Source: Promineifilum sp019695075
GTDB taxonomy: Bacteria; Chloroflexota; Anaerolineae; Promineifilales; Promineifilaceae
DNA: 64,000 nt
Assembly (NCBI GenBank): GCA_026129185.1
Contig: JAHCIO010000022.1
Coordinates: 1-64,000 of the forward strand
Reading direction: 5' to 3'
Shown here: positions 1 through 7,686 of the stretch, piece after piece
How positions within the stretch are numbered: position 1 is the stretch's first letter
How the letters are laid out: every line of letters begins with the position of its first letter
The notes under the pieces: model-generated
Told to the model about the DNA's origin: nothing
The model's input: the letters and a program-made list of their open reading frames with translations, nothing else
Databases searched by the model: none
Position numbers and translations under genes: made by a program

Positions 1-39
1 AGGGAGTGCCCGCAAGAGGACGCCCGAGAGAAGACACGC

Positions 40-639
40 ATGGCCGATATGCAGCCGACAATCCCCCCCCCGCCGCCGGTGCGCCCGGAACCGCCGCCGC
101 CGGCCGCCTTTCGCCGCCCCACGTCGGCCTTCGTCCGCGAGATCATCGAGACGCTGCTGCTGACCTTCTTCATCTTCTGGATCGTCAATAGCCTCGTCGG
201 TCGCTACCGCATCGACGGCAACAGCATGAACCCGACGCTGCTCAACGGCGAATACCTGATCATCAGCAACTTCGCCTACAAGCTCGATGCCCCGGAGCGC
301 GGCGACATCATCGTCTTCCGCCACCCCACCAGCGAACTGAACCTGATCAAGCGCGTCATCGGCCTGCCCGGCGACACGGTTACCATCCAGAACGGCATCG
401 TCAGCGTCAACGGCGTCGCCCTCGATGAACCATACATCCAGGCCGCGCCGACCTACAGCAGCAGCTGGGTCGTCCCCGACGGGCAATACTTCGTCCTGGG
501 GGACAACCGCAACAACTCCAGCGACTCCCATGCCTGGGGCTTCCTGCCCCTCGACCACATTCTGGGCAAGGCCCTGGTCGTCTACTGGCCGCCCAGCGAT
601 TGGGAGCGCATACCACATCACGAGTTCCCATCCAGCTAG
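40..639 (+). CDS. lepB: Signal peptidase I
   Basis: Type I signal peptidase (199 aa), which cleaves signal peptides from exported proteins at the outer face of the membrane. After a Pro-rich cytoplasmic N-terminus (residues 5-28) there is one membrane segment (about 38-52). The catalytic Ser62 lies in GNSMNPTL and the general-base Lys104 in NLIKRVIGLPGD, followed by the conserved GDNRNNSSDS box near residue 150. Length fits the short Gram-positive/Chloroflexota-type enzymes. The stop is only 45 bp before the first microcompartment gene, so it may be cotranscribed with it, although export has no obvious link to a cytosolic BMC. ATG start at 40. Confidence 0.93.
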   Translation: MADMQPTIPPPPPVRPEPPPPAAFRRPTSAFVREIIETLLLTFFIFWIVNSLVGRYRIDGNSMNPTLLNGEYLIISNFAYKLDAPERGDIIVFRHPTSELNLIKRVIGLPGDTVTIQNGIVSVNGVALDEPYIQAAPTYSSSWVVPDGQYFVLGDNRNNSSDSHAWGFLPLDHILGKALVVYWPPSDWERIPHHEFPSS

Positions 640-684
640 GCGGGCCGTCCGCGCCAGATCGCGCCGAGACTGACAAGGGGGATC

Positions 685-1446
685 ATGAACGACAACCGCG
701 CGGAGATCGAAGCGCTGGTACGCCAGGTAGTCACCCGCACGCTCGGCGCCGCGGCCGAACCCCGGCGCGCCCTCATCGACGAAGCCACCCTGCGCGAGAC
801 GCCCGTCGGGACGACGCTGGTCATCGCCGGCAACGCCATCATCACCCCCCTGGCCCGCCAGGTGGCCGAGGAACGGCGCATCACCCTGCAAACCGCGCCG
901 CCCAGCCCCCCGCCCACAGGCAAGAGCGGCGGCCGGCGCGTGGCCATCGGCGCGGATCATGGCGGCTACGAGCTGAAGGAGGCGTTGCGCGCGTTGCTGG
1001 CCGCCGACTACGAAGTCATCGACTGCGGCACGCACAGCAAAGACCCCGTCGATTACCCCGACATCGCCGTGGCCGTGGCCCGGCGGGTGGCCGCCGGCGA
1101 CGCCTGGCGGGGAATCCTCATCGACGGCGCGGGCATCGGCAGTTGCATGGCCGCCAATAAGATCGCTGGTGTCCGCGCGGCAATGTGCTATGATCAGGCC
1201 ACAGCCGTGAACAGCCGCGAGCACAACAACGCCAACGTCCTGACCCTGGGCGCGGGCCTCATCGGCCCCAATCTGGCCCAACAGATCGTGCGGACGTGGC
1301 TGAACACGGAGTTTGCCGGCGGCCGGCATGCCGCCCGGGTGGCCAAGATCGACGCCCTCGACGGCGCACGGCCGGCCCCCCTCGCGCCCATGCCGCCGGC
1401 GGCGGACACAAAAGGCCTGACAACGAAAACCCCACCCGCCTACTGA
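685..1446 (+). CDS. BMC-associated RpiB-like sugar-phosphate isomerase
   Basis: RpiB/LacAB-family isomerase (253 aa), expected to interconvert ribose-5-phosphate and ribulose-5-phosphate or a related sugar phosphate inside the microcompartment. The RpiB fold starts near residue 88 (VAIGADHGGYELK) and contains the SREHNNANVL signature. It is about 100 residues longer than E. coli RpiB. The extra N-terminus is an amphipathic helix (residues 4-22) resembling a BMC encapsulation peptide, followed by a TPLAR-containing linker module seen in other BMC cargo. The usual active-site Cys of E. coli RpiB is Asp147 here (IDGAGIGSCMAANK), with Cys154 seven residues on. RBS aagggggatc precedes the ATG. Confidence 0.85.
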   Translation: MNDNRAEIEALVRQVVTRTLGAAAEPRRALIDEATLRETPVGTTLVIAGNAIITPLARQVAEERRITLQTAPPSPPPTGKSGGRRVAIGADHGGYELKEALRALLAADYEVIDCGTHSKDPVDYPDIAVAVARRVAAGDAWRGILIDGAGIGSCMAANKIAGVRAAMCYDQATAVNSREHNNANVLTLGAGLIGPNLAQQIVRTWLNTEFAGGRHAARVAKIDALDGARPAPLAPMPPAADTKGLTTKTPPAY

Positions 1447-1480
1447 ACCGGCCGGGTGGGTCTTGTGAATTGGCGACTGG

Positions 1481-2356
<876 letters not shown>

Positions 2357-2360
2357 GGAC

Positions 2361-2636
2361 GTGATCACGATCCAGTGCGAAGAGTGCGGAATCGGTCGCT
2401 GCCGCTATGTCGCAACGCCCTACTTGCTGAAGCTCGGCAAGCACATGCTGGTCATGCCCGATTCGCCGTCGTATGTCTGCGACATCTGCGGCAACCGCTT
2501 CTACGACGAGGACTTCCTCCACAGCGTCCACCACCTGCTCAGGCAGGCGGCCGAAGATTCGCGGCGGCGCGCCCGGCGGCGGCAAGTTCCCCACGCCGAC
2601 CGGGTGGCGCAGCCACCAGCCCGCAGGAGTCGCTAA
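2361..2636 (+). CDS. Small zinc-ribbon protein in the BMC operon
   Basis: Protein of 91 aa with two CxxC knuckles, QCEECG at the N-terminus and YVCDICG about 35 residues later, followed by a helical Arg-rich tail. The spacing resembles YgiT-type zinc ribbons, but no function can be assigned. I chose the GTG at 2361 because AGGAG lies about 10 bp upstream, just before the deoC stop; a longer frame from 2334 would overlap deoC. The gene is 4 bp from deoC and 2 bp from the next shell gene, so it belongs to the operon. It could be a structural adaptor, a regulator or an antitoxin-like relic. Confidence 0.7.
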   Translation: MITIQCEECGIGRCRYVATPYLLKLGKHMLVMPDSPSYVCDICGNRFYDEDFLHSVHHLLRQAAEDSRRRARRRQVPHADRVAQPPARRSR

Positions 2637-2638
2637 TT

Positions 2639-3277
2639 GTGGCCACTGAATTGCGCAGCTACGTATTCCTGGACAGCCTCCAACCGCAGCACGCCGCCTT
2701 CCTGGGCACGGTCGCCGGCGGCTTCCTGCCCCTGCCCGGCGACGCCTCGCTGTGGATCGAGATTTCGCCCGGCATCGAGATCAACCGCATCACCGACATC
2801 GCCCTGAAGGCAACCGACGTGCGGCCGGGCATGCAGATCATCGAACGGCTCTACGGCCTGCTGGAAGTTCACTCGTCCAGCCAGGCCAGCGTGCGCGCCG
2901 CGGGCGCGGCCATCCTGGAGGCCATCGGCGTGGTCGAGTCCGACCGCCTCAAGCCGAGCGTCGTCTCCAGCCAGATCATCCGCAACATCGACCCCCACCA
3001 GACGCAGTTGATCAACCGCACGCGCCACGGGCACATGCTCCTGGCCGGGCAGACGCTGTACGTCATGGAGGTGCAGCCGGCGGCCTATGCCGCCCTGGCC
3101 GCCAACGAGGCCGAGAAGCGCGCTGACCTCAACATCCTGGAGGTGCGCGCCTTCGGCAGCTTCGGCCGCATCTACCTGGGCGGCGAGGAGCGCCACATCA
3201 TGGCCGGCTACCAGGCGGCCATCGATGCCATCGAGGGCGTCAGTGGCCGGGAACAGCCCAGCAAGCGCAGCGAGTAG
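2639..3277 (+). CDS. BMC shell protein, tandem-domain trimer (BMC-T, double-stacking type)
   Basis: Shell protein of 212 aa with two fused, permuted BMC domains. It strongly resembles the Haliangium ochraceum trimer class that forms double-stacked, gated pseudohexamers (LRSYVFLDSLQPQ, SPGIEINRITDIALKATDV, QPAAYAALAANEAEKR). Proteins of this class are thought to form large pores for bulky metabolites or cofactors. Start is GTG 2639, supported by AGGAG at 2625-2629; the upstream in-frame codons overlap the zinc-ribbon gene in another frame. It lies in the middle of the SPU-type operon. Confidence 0.88.
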   Translation: MATELRSYVFLDSLQPQHAAFLGTVAGGFLPLPGDASLWIEISPGIEINRITDIALKATDVRPGMQIIERLYGLLEVHSSSQASVRAAGAAILEAIGVVESDRLKPSVVSSQIIRNIDPHQTQLINRTRHGHMLLAGQTLYVMEVQPAAYAALAANEAEKRADLNILEVRAFGSFGRIYLGGEERHIMAGYQAAIDAIEGVSGREQPSKRSE

Positions 3278-3305
3278 GGGCACGCAACCATCAGGAGAAA
3301 GCGAA

Positions 3306-3596
3306 ATGACAGAAGCATTGGGCATGATCGAGTGCCGCAGTTTTGCCGCCATGGTCGAGGCCTCGGACGCGATGGTCAAGGCCGCCCGCGTCGAGCTGGT
3401 CGGCTATGAGAAGACGGGCGGCGGCTATGTGACCGCCATCGTCCGCGGCGATGTGGCCGCGGTGAAGGCCGCCGTCGAAGCGGGCGCGCGCGGAGCCGAG
3501 AAGATCGGCGAGATCGTCGCCGTCCACGTCATCCCGCGGCCGCACGAGAACGTCGACCGGACGCTGCCCCTCGGCCGCGCCCCGGCCGCTGAGTAA
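3306..3596 (+). CDS. BMC shell hexamer protein (BMC-H)
   Basis: Single BMC domain (96 aa), the hexamer that tiles the facets of the shell. The N-terminal part (MTEALGMIECRSFAAMVEAS, then DAMVKAARVEL) and the GGGYVTAIVRGDVAAVKAAVEAG stretch (split here) match the PduA/CcmK/EutM family over the full length. Start ATG 3306 has AGGAG about 10 bp upstream. It is the only BMC-H gene in the window, so either one hexamer type makes all facets or others are encoded outside. An inverted-repeat region follows directly. Confidence 0.95.
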   Translation: MTEALGMIECRSFAAMVEASDAMVKAARVELVGYEKTGGGYVTAIVRGDVAAVKAAVEAGARGAEKIGEIVAVHVIPRPHENVDRTLPLGRAPAAE

Positions 3597-3598
3597 AC

Positions 3599-3665
3599 CC
3601 GTGGCCGCGATTCTCCGAATCGCCTCTGACCACGACCCAACCGTGGCCGCGATTCGGAGAATCGC
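3599..3665. repeat. Inverted/direct repeat pair between shell genes
   Basis: Two 17-bp elements, at 3607-3623 and 3649-3665, are exact reverse complements. Each is also a 7-3-7 palindrome (GCGATTC-nnn-GAATCGC). Both are preceded by the direct repeat CCGTGGCC, so the unit occurs twice. The RNA can fold as two small hairpins or one 17-bp stem. It separates the BMC-H and first BMC-P genes and could set their relative expression. A similar 7-3-7 element lies at 12762-12778. Confidence 0.8.
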
Positions 3666-3690
3666 TACCACCCACATCGATGGATGATCT

Positions 3691-3990
3691 ATGTTTCTCG
3701 GCAAAGTAGTCGGCACGCTCGTCTCCACCCAGAAAGAGGCCACGCTGGACGGCCTGAAGTTCCTCGTCGTCCGCCGCCTGACCATCGACAACCAGGACGA
3801 GCGCGGCTACGTCGTCGCCGCCGATGCCGTCGGCGCGGGCCTGGGCGAGGTCGTCATGATCGCCACGGGCAGCTCTGCCCGGCAAACGGTGATGACCGAC
3901 AAGCGCCCCTGCGACGCCGTCGTCATGGCCATCGTCGATTCCTGGGAAGTGGACGGCCAGGAACAGTACAACAAGGGCCAGAGCGCCTAG
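3691..3990 (+). CDS. BMC vertex pentamer protein (BMC-P, EutN/CcmL family)
   Basis: Protein of 99 aa with the EutN/CcmL fold signature: N-terminal MFLGKVVGTLVSTQK, then GLKFLVVRRL, and the C-terminal DAVVMAIVDSWEV strand. Pentamers cap the twelve vertices of the shell. Start ATG 3691 begins the conserved MxxGKVxGT motif. It is the first of three BMC-P genes in this operon; the second and third form a tandem pair at 6106-6668. Confidence 0.93.
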   Translation: MFLGKVVGTLVSTQKEATLDGLKFLVVRRLTIDNQDERGYVVAADAVGAGLGEVVMIATGSSARQTVMTDKRPCDAVVMAIVDSWEVDGQEQYNKGQSA

Positions 3991-4034
3991 CGGGCCGCGC
4001 CGGCCGCTGACGCAGGGCAAGCGAGCACGTCGCC

Positions 4035-5507
4035 ATGAATGACCGCGAGATTCAGGCCATCATCGATCGCGTCATGCGCGAGGTCGGCTCCGGCGCGCCG
4101 CCGGCCGCGGCTGCGCCCCCACCGGCCACCCGCCCGGACGACCGCCAGCCCGCGCCCCCACCGGCCGCGCCGCCCAAAGGCGACTTCGGCGTCTACCCCA
4201 CGCTCGACGAGGCCGCCGCCGCCGCCCGCGCCGCCTTCCAGCGCCTCAACGCCCTGCCCCTCGCCATCCGCCGCGACATGGTCGCCCACATGCGCCAGGC
4301 CGGCCGCGAGAACGCCCTGCTGCTGGCCGAGCTGGCCGCGGGCGAGACGGGCATGGGCCGCGTCGAGGACAAGGTGCTCAAGAACGTCCTCAACGCCGAC
4401 AAGGCCCCCGGCACCGAGGCGCTCGACCCGCGCGCCTGGACGGGCGACCACGGCCTGACGCTGGTCGAATATGCCCCCTACGGCGTCATCGGCGCGCTGA
4501 CCCCCAGCACCAACCCGACCAGCACCGTCCTCTGCAACGCCATCAGCATGGTCGCCGCGGGCAACGCCGTCGTCTTCAACGCCCACCCCAGCGCCAAGGG
4601 CGCGACCAACCGCACAGTGCAAATCCTCAACCGGGCCATCCAGGCCGCCGGCGGCCCGCCCGACCTGCTGACCTGCGTGGCCGCGCCGACGCTGGAATCG
4701 GCCCAGGCGTTGATGCAGCACAAGCTCATTCGCCTGCTGGTCGTCACCGGGGGCACACCGGTCGTCCGCGCGGCCATGCAGAGCGGCAAGCGCGCCGTCT
4801 GCGCCGGGCCGGGCAACCCGCCCGTGGTCGTCGATGAGACGGCCGACATCGCCCAGGCCGGCCGCGACATCGTCATCGGCGGCTCCTTCGACAACAACAT
4901 CGTCTGCACCACGGAGAAGGAAACCTTCGCCGTGGCCGCCATCTGCGACGACCTCATCCGCGTCATGGAGGCCAACGGCGCGGTGCGGCTCAACTCGTGG
5001 CAGTTCAACCGCCTGTGGAAGGCCGTCACGACGCTCGACCGCGGCCCGCGCAAGCACGCCGACATGAACAAGACCTTCATCGGCAAGAACGCCGCCGTGC
5101 TGCTGGCCGAGATCGGCATCAGCGCCGGGCCGGAAGTGCGCCAGATCGTCGTCGAGGTAGACGCCGACCACCCCGCCGTCTGGTCGGAGCAGATGATGCC
5201 CATCATGCCGGTCGTGCGCGTGGCCAACGCCGACGAGGGCATTGACCTGGCTGTGGCCGCCGAGCACGGCTTCCGCCACACGGCGGTCATGCACTCCAAG
5301 AACCTCGACAACCTCAGCCGCATGGCGCGGGAGATGGATTGCAGCATCTTCGTCAAGAATGGCCCCTGCCTGGCAGGCCTGGGCTATGGCGGCGAGGGCT
5401 TCTGCTCGTTCACCATCGCCAGCCCCACCGGCGAAGGCATCACCAGCCCGGTCAGCTTCAGCCGCATCCGCCGCTGCACCCTGGTCGATTCGTTCCGCAT
5501 CGTCTGA
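4035..5507 (+). CDS. CoA-acylating aldehyde dehydrogenase (PduP/EutE type), BMC cargo
   Basis: Aldehyde dehydrogenase of 490 aa that oxidises an aldehyde (here presumably acetaldehyde from DeoC) to acyl-CoA with NAD+. The catalytic Cys291 is in DNNIVCTTEKE; GVIGALTPSTNPTST and AVCAGPGNPPVVVD are family motifs. An N-terminal helix (residues 2-17, NDREIQAIIDRVMREV) resembles a BMC encapsulation peptide and is joined by a Pro/Ala-rich linker (about 20-50) to the catalytic domain. Phosphotransacylase and alcohol dehydrogenase partners, normal for recycling CoA and NAD inside a BMC, are not in the window. Confidence 0.94.
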   Translation: MNDREIQAIIDRVMREVGSGAPPAAAAPPPATRPDDRQPAPPPAAPPKGDFGVYPTLDEAAAAARAAFQRLNALPLAIRRDMVAHMRQAGRENALLLAELAAGETGMGRVEDKVLKNVLNADKAPGTEALDPRAWTGDHGLTLVEYAPYGVIGALTPSTNPTSTVLCNAISMVAAGNAVVFNAHPSAKGATNRTVQILNRAIQAAGGPPDLLTCVAAPTLESAQALMQHKLIRLLVVTGGTPVVRAAMQSGKRAVCAGPGNPPVVVDETADIAQAGRDIVIGGSFDNNIVCTTEKETFAVAAICDDLIRVMEANGAVRLNSWQFNRLWKAVTTLDRGPRKHADMNKTFIGKNAAVLLAEIGISAGPEVRQIVVEVDADHPAVWSEQMMPIMPVVRVANADEGIDLAVAAEHGFRHTAVMHSKNLDNLSRMAREMDCSIFVKNGPCLAGLGYGGEGFCSFTIASPTGEGITSPVSFSRIRRCTLVDSFRIV

Positions 5508-5512
5508 CGACT

Positions 5513-6100
5513 ATGGCCGCCCCTGCCCTCGCCCTGCTTGAGTTCAGCAGCCTCGCCGCCGGCATCGAGGCGGGCGATGCCATGGTCAAGCGCGCCCCGG
5601 TGGAGCAGCTGCTGACCGGGACGATCCAGCCGGGCTACTACCTGGCCCTGGTCATCGGCGAAGTGGCCGACGTCGAGGAGGCGGTCGCGGCCGGGCGGCT
5701 GGCGAGTGGGGTCTATCTGCGCGACCAGCTGCTGCTGCCCAACGTCCACCCGGGCGTCGTGGCCGCCCTGCGCGGGGCGCGCGCCACGGGCACGGCCGAG
5801 GCTCTGGGTATCATCGAGACGACCACCGTGGCCGCAGCCATCCGCGCCGCCGACGCCGGGCTGAAGGGGGCCGAGGTGGCCCTCAACCAGCTGCGGCTGG
5901 GCGACGGGCTGGGCGGCAAGGGGCTGACCCTGTTCGTCGGGCTGGTGTCGGACGTGGAGGCAGCCGTGGCCATCGGCAGCGAGGCCGTCGGCGTCCAACT
6001 GCTGCGCCGCGCCGTCATCGCCCGGCTGCACGGCGAGATGTGGGCCAACGTCGATGGCAGCGGCCGGTTCGGCGACCATTTCGGCTGGCCGGCCACCTGA
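5513..6100 (+). CDS. BMC shell protein, tandem-domain trimer (BMC-T, single-layer type)
   Basis: Shell protein of 195 aa with two BMC domains in tandem: ALALLEFSSLAAGIEAGDAM starts the first, and EALGIIETTTVAAAIRAADA (near residue 98) the second. It resembles the H. ochraceum BMC-T1 class, which forms trimeric pseudohexamers in the facets. The start is ATG 5513, giving 195 aa; upstream in-frame sequence overlaps the aldehyde dehydrogenase end. It lies 5 bp after that gene and 5 bp before the next BMC-P, indicating tight cotranscription. Confidence 0.92.
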   Translation: MAAPALALLEFSSLAAGIEAGDAMVKRAPVEQLLTGTIQPGYYLALVIGEVADVEEAVAAGRLASGVYLRDQLLLPNVHPGVVAALRGARATGTAEALGIIETTTVAAAIRAADAGLKGAEVALNQLRLGDGLGGKGLTLFVGLVSDVEAAVAIGSEAVGVQLLRRAVIARLHGEMWANVDGSGRFGDHFGWPAT

Positions 6101-6105
6101 ACACC

Positions 6106-6384
6106 ATGCAACTCGCGCGCGTCATCGGCACGGTCGTAGCGACCCGCAAATACACGGGGCTGGAGGGCATCAAGTTCCTCGTCGTCCAGCCGCTCAGCAA
6201 GACACAGCAGCCGGCCGGCGCGCCCGTCGTCGCCGCCGACGCCACGGCCCAGGCCGCGCCGGGCGAACTGGTCTTCATCGTCGGCAGCCGCGAGGCCGCC
6301 CAGGCCATGCCGGAGCCGTTCGTGCCCGTCGATCACGCCATCGTCGGCCTTGTCGATGACGTGGCCCTGGACGATAAACCCTAA
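6106..6384 (+). CDS. BMC vertex pentamer protein (BMC-P), second copy
   Basis: EutN/CcmL-family protein of 92 aa: MQLARVIGTVVATRKYTGLE at the start and HAIVGLVDDVALDD at the end. Start ATG 6106 places the family motif at the N-terminus; a longer frame would overlap the preceding shell gene. It differs clearly from the copy at 3691, as expected if the three pentamers are not redundant. Only 5 bp separates it from the third copy. Confidence 0.92.
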   Translation: MQLARVIGTVVATRKYTGLEGIKFLVVQPLSKTQQPAGAPVVAADATAQAAPGELVFIVGSREAAQAMPEPFVPVDHAIVGLVDDVALDDKP

Positions 6385-6389
6385 CCCCC

Positions 6390-6668
6390 ATGTACATCGG
6401 ACGCGTCGCCGGAACCGTGGTCGCCACGGTCAAACACGAGGCCTTCCACGGCCACAAGCTGCTGCTGGTCGACCGGCTCGACCTGGCGGGGCAGCCCACG
6501 GCCGAGTACGACATCTGCGTCGATATGGCCCGGGCCGGCGTGGGCGACCGCGTGCTGGTGCTGGACGAAGGCAACGGCGCGCGGCAGGTGCTCAACCGCC
6601 AGGTCGCGCCGGTGCGGGCGGTGATTGTGGGGATCGTGGACGACGTCTATCTGACGGACGGCCACTAA
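6390..6668 (+). CDS. BMC vertex pentamer protein (BMC-P), third copy
   Basis: EutN/CcmL-family protein of 92 aa (MYIGRVAGTVVATVKHEAF; AVIVGIVDDVYLTDGH). It is the last gene of the operon. The downstream sequence becomes AT-rich and contains no further shell or cargo gene, so the locus ends here unless more genes lie before position 1. Three BMC-P paralogues alongside one BMC-H and two BMC-T genes resemble the H. ochraceum shell set. Confidence 0.92.
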   Translation: MYIGRVAGTVVATVKHEAFHGHKLLLVDRLDLAGQPTAEYDICVDMARAGVGDRVLVLDEGNGARQVLNRQVAPVRAVIVGIVDDVYLTDGH

Positions 6669-7000
6669 GCCCGCGGCCGGCGGCGTCGTATTTGGTTGTT
6701 CAGGTGCGGGTTGGTGATGATTGAGCCATGCGTGTTGTCAGTGGCGTGTCAGCGAGGAAGGTTTCGTTGTACAGGTCAAGCTCTTGTCGCTGGCTTTGTA
6801 CATCTGGGTGGCTTCCTCTTTGAACACAGCCGTGTGCTTCCGTCGTGTCTTGCTCATGGTCTTTCTCCCATCTCAAGTATATAGTCTTCTTCTCGCCTCT
6901 ACTTTTTCGGGGGAAAGTCCAGATCTTCGTGAATCACACATGTCAGGAAAGCAGCCTAGTCGTACAAATGAATCTATCGCTTAGGTCGCTGGTGAAAGTA
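6669..7000. other. Gene-poor AT-richer interval after the BMC operon
   Basis: This interval contains only a short transposase remnant on the minus strand (6738-6857). The GC content drops relative to the BMC genes and stays lower through the Rhs gene, marking a transition into acquired DNA. No terminator with a clear stem and T-run was found after the BMC operon. Confidence 0.6.
6738..6857 (-). pseudogene. Remnant of an IS3-type transposase OrfA
   Basis: A minus-strand frame begins MSKTRRKHTAVFKEEATQMY, typical of the N-terminus of IS3/IS911-family OrfA proteins. It goes out of register after about 20 residues and stops at 39 aa. It keeps a good RBS (GGGAGA about 6 bp before the ATG at 6857). 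No partner orfB or terminal inverted repeats were recognised. It is a scar of an insertion sequence next to the BMC operon. Confidence 0.5.
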
Positions 7001-7636
7001 CTATTTGCAGTCAATTGGCTGGCTACTGAGCGCCAAGCGAGCTACAAATAGAGCGTCGATGTGGCAGACAATAGTGTTGAACCCTTCCAGCGACACGGTA
7101 TCGGGTTTAACCACCGTATCGAAAAAGACGCCGAACTCCTCATATTGCGCAATGACCCCGCATGTATATCCACTATCCACTGGCGTTTTCCGATATTCGC
7201 AGGCGACATGAAACTGATCGGCATAGGCGCTTCGGTATGATACTTCTTTTGGTGTGCTATTTTCGTCGAAGAGTTGGCCAAAGATAGGGCTCTTACTGAA
7301 CCAGAAGCTCAAATCCCTATCGTACCAACGTTCAGCTTCAGCTATCGAATCGTTCTTATAGACGTAATAACTCGCAACGGGAATGCGTCCTTGCCTCACT
7401 CCATATATCTGAAAGGCATCATCAGTATCGCCAAATCCTAGAGAACTGTCAGGCCCCATCGCTTGGATATCCCCCACCTCTTGCCAATTATCTGGAAGGG
7501 CATCGAGCGGCAAGAACAAGTCGGTGATGCCAAAATCACGCGGCTTGGCAGGCTCTACCGCCCGTAGGCAGGCCATGAGCATACAAGCTAACAGCAGCAA
7601 TAGGACGAGGATGGCTTTGTGCGTGTTGCGTGGCAT
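7001..7636 (-). CDS. Putative lipoprotein of unknown function, downstream of the Rhs toxin gene
   Basis: Protein of 211 aa with a lipoprotein signal peptide: a hydrophobic core (residues 8-20) ending in LMAC, where Cys23 would be lipidated. The rest has no recognised domain. It lies 50 bp downstream of the Rhs gene on the same strand, the normal position of an immunity gene in polymorphic toxin loci, so an immunity role is possible but unproven. Base composition is AT-richer than the window average, as in the toxin tip. Confidence 0.7.
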   Translation of the reverse strand: MPRNTHKAILVLLLLLACMLMACLRAVEPAKPRDFGITDLFLPLDALPDNWQEVGDIQAMGPDSSLGFGDTDDAFQIYGVRQGRIPVASYYVYKNDSIAEAERWYDRDLSFWFSKSPIFGQLFDENSTPKEVSYRSAYADQFHVACEYRKTPVDSGYTCGVIAQYEEFGVFFDTVVKPDTVSLEGFNTIVCHIDALFVARLALSSQPIDCK

Positions 7637-7686
7637 CTTGCGCGACCCCTCGGCACTCTAGGCGGTTCTTACTTACCGTATATCCA

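Noticed and set aside
3987..5294. Long open frame antisense to the aldehyde dehydrogenase gene
   Set aside because: It mirrors the GC-rich third-position pattern of the real gene and its translation is a low-complexity Gly/Val/Asp/His-rich string without family likeness.
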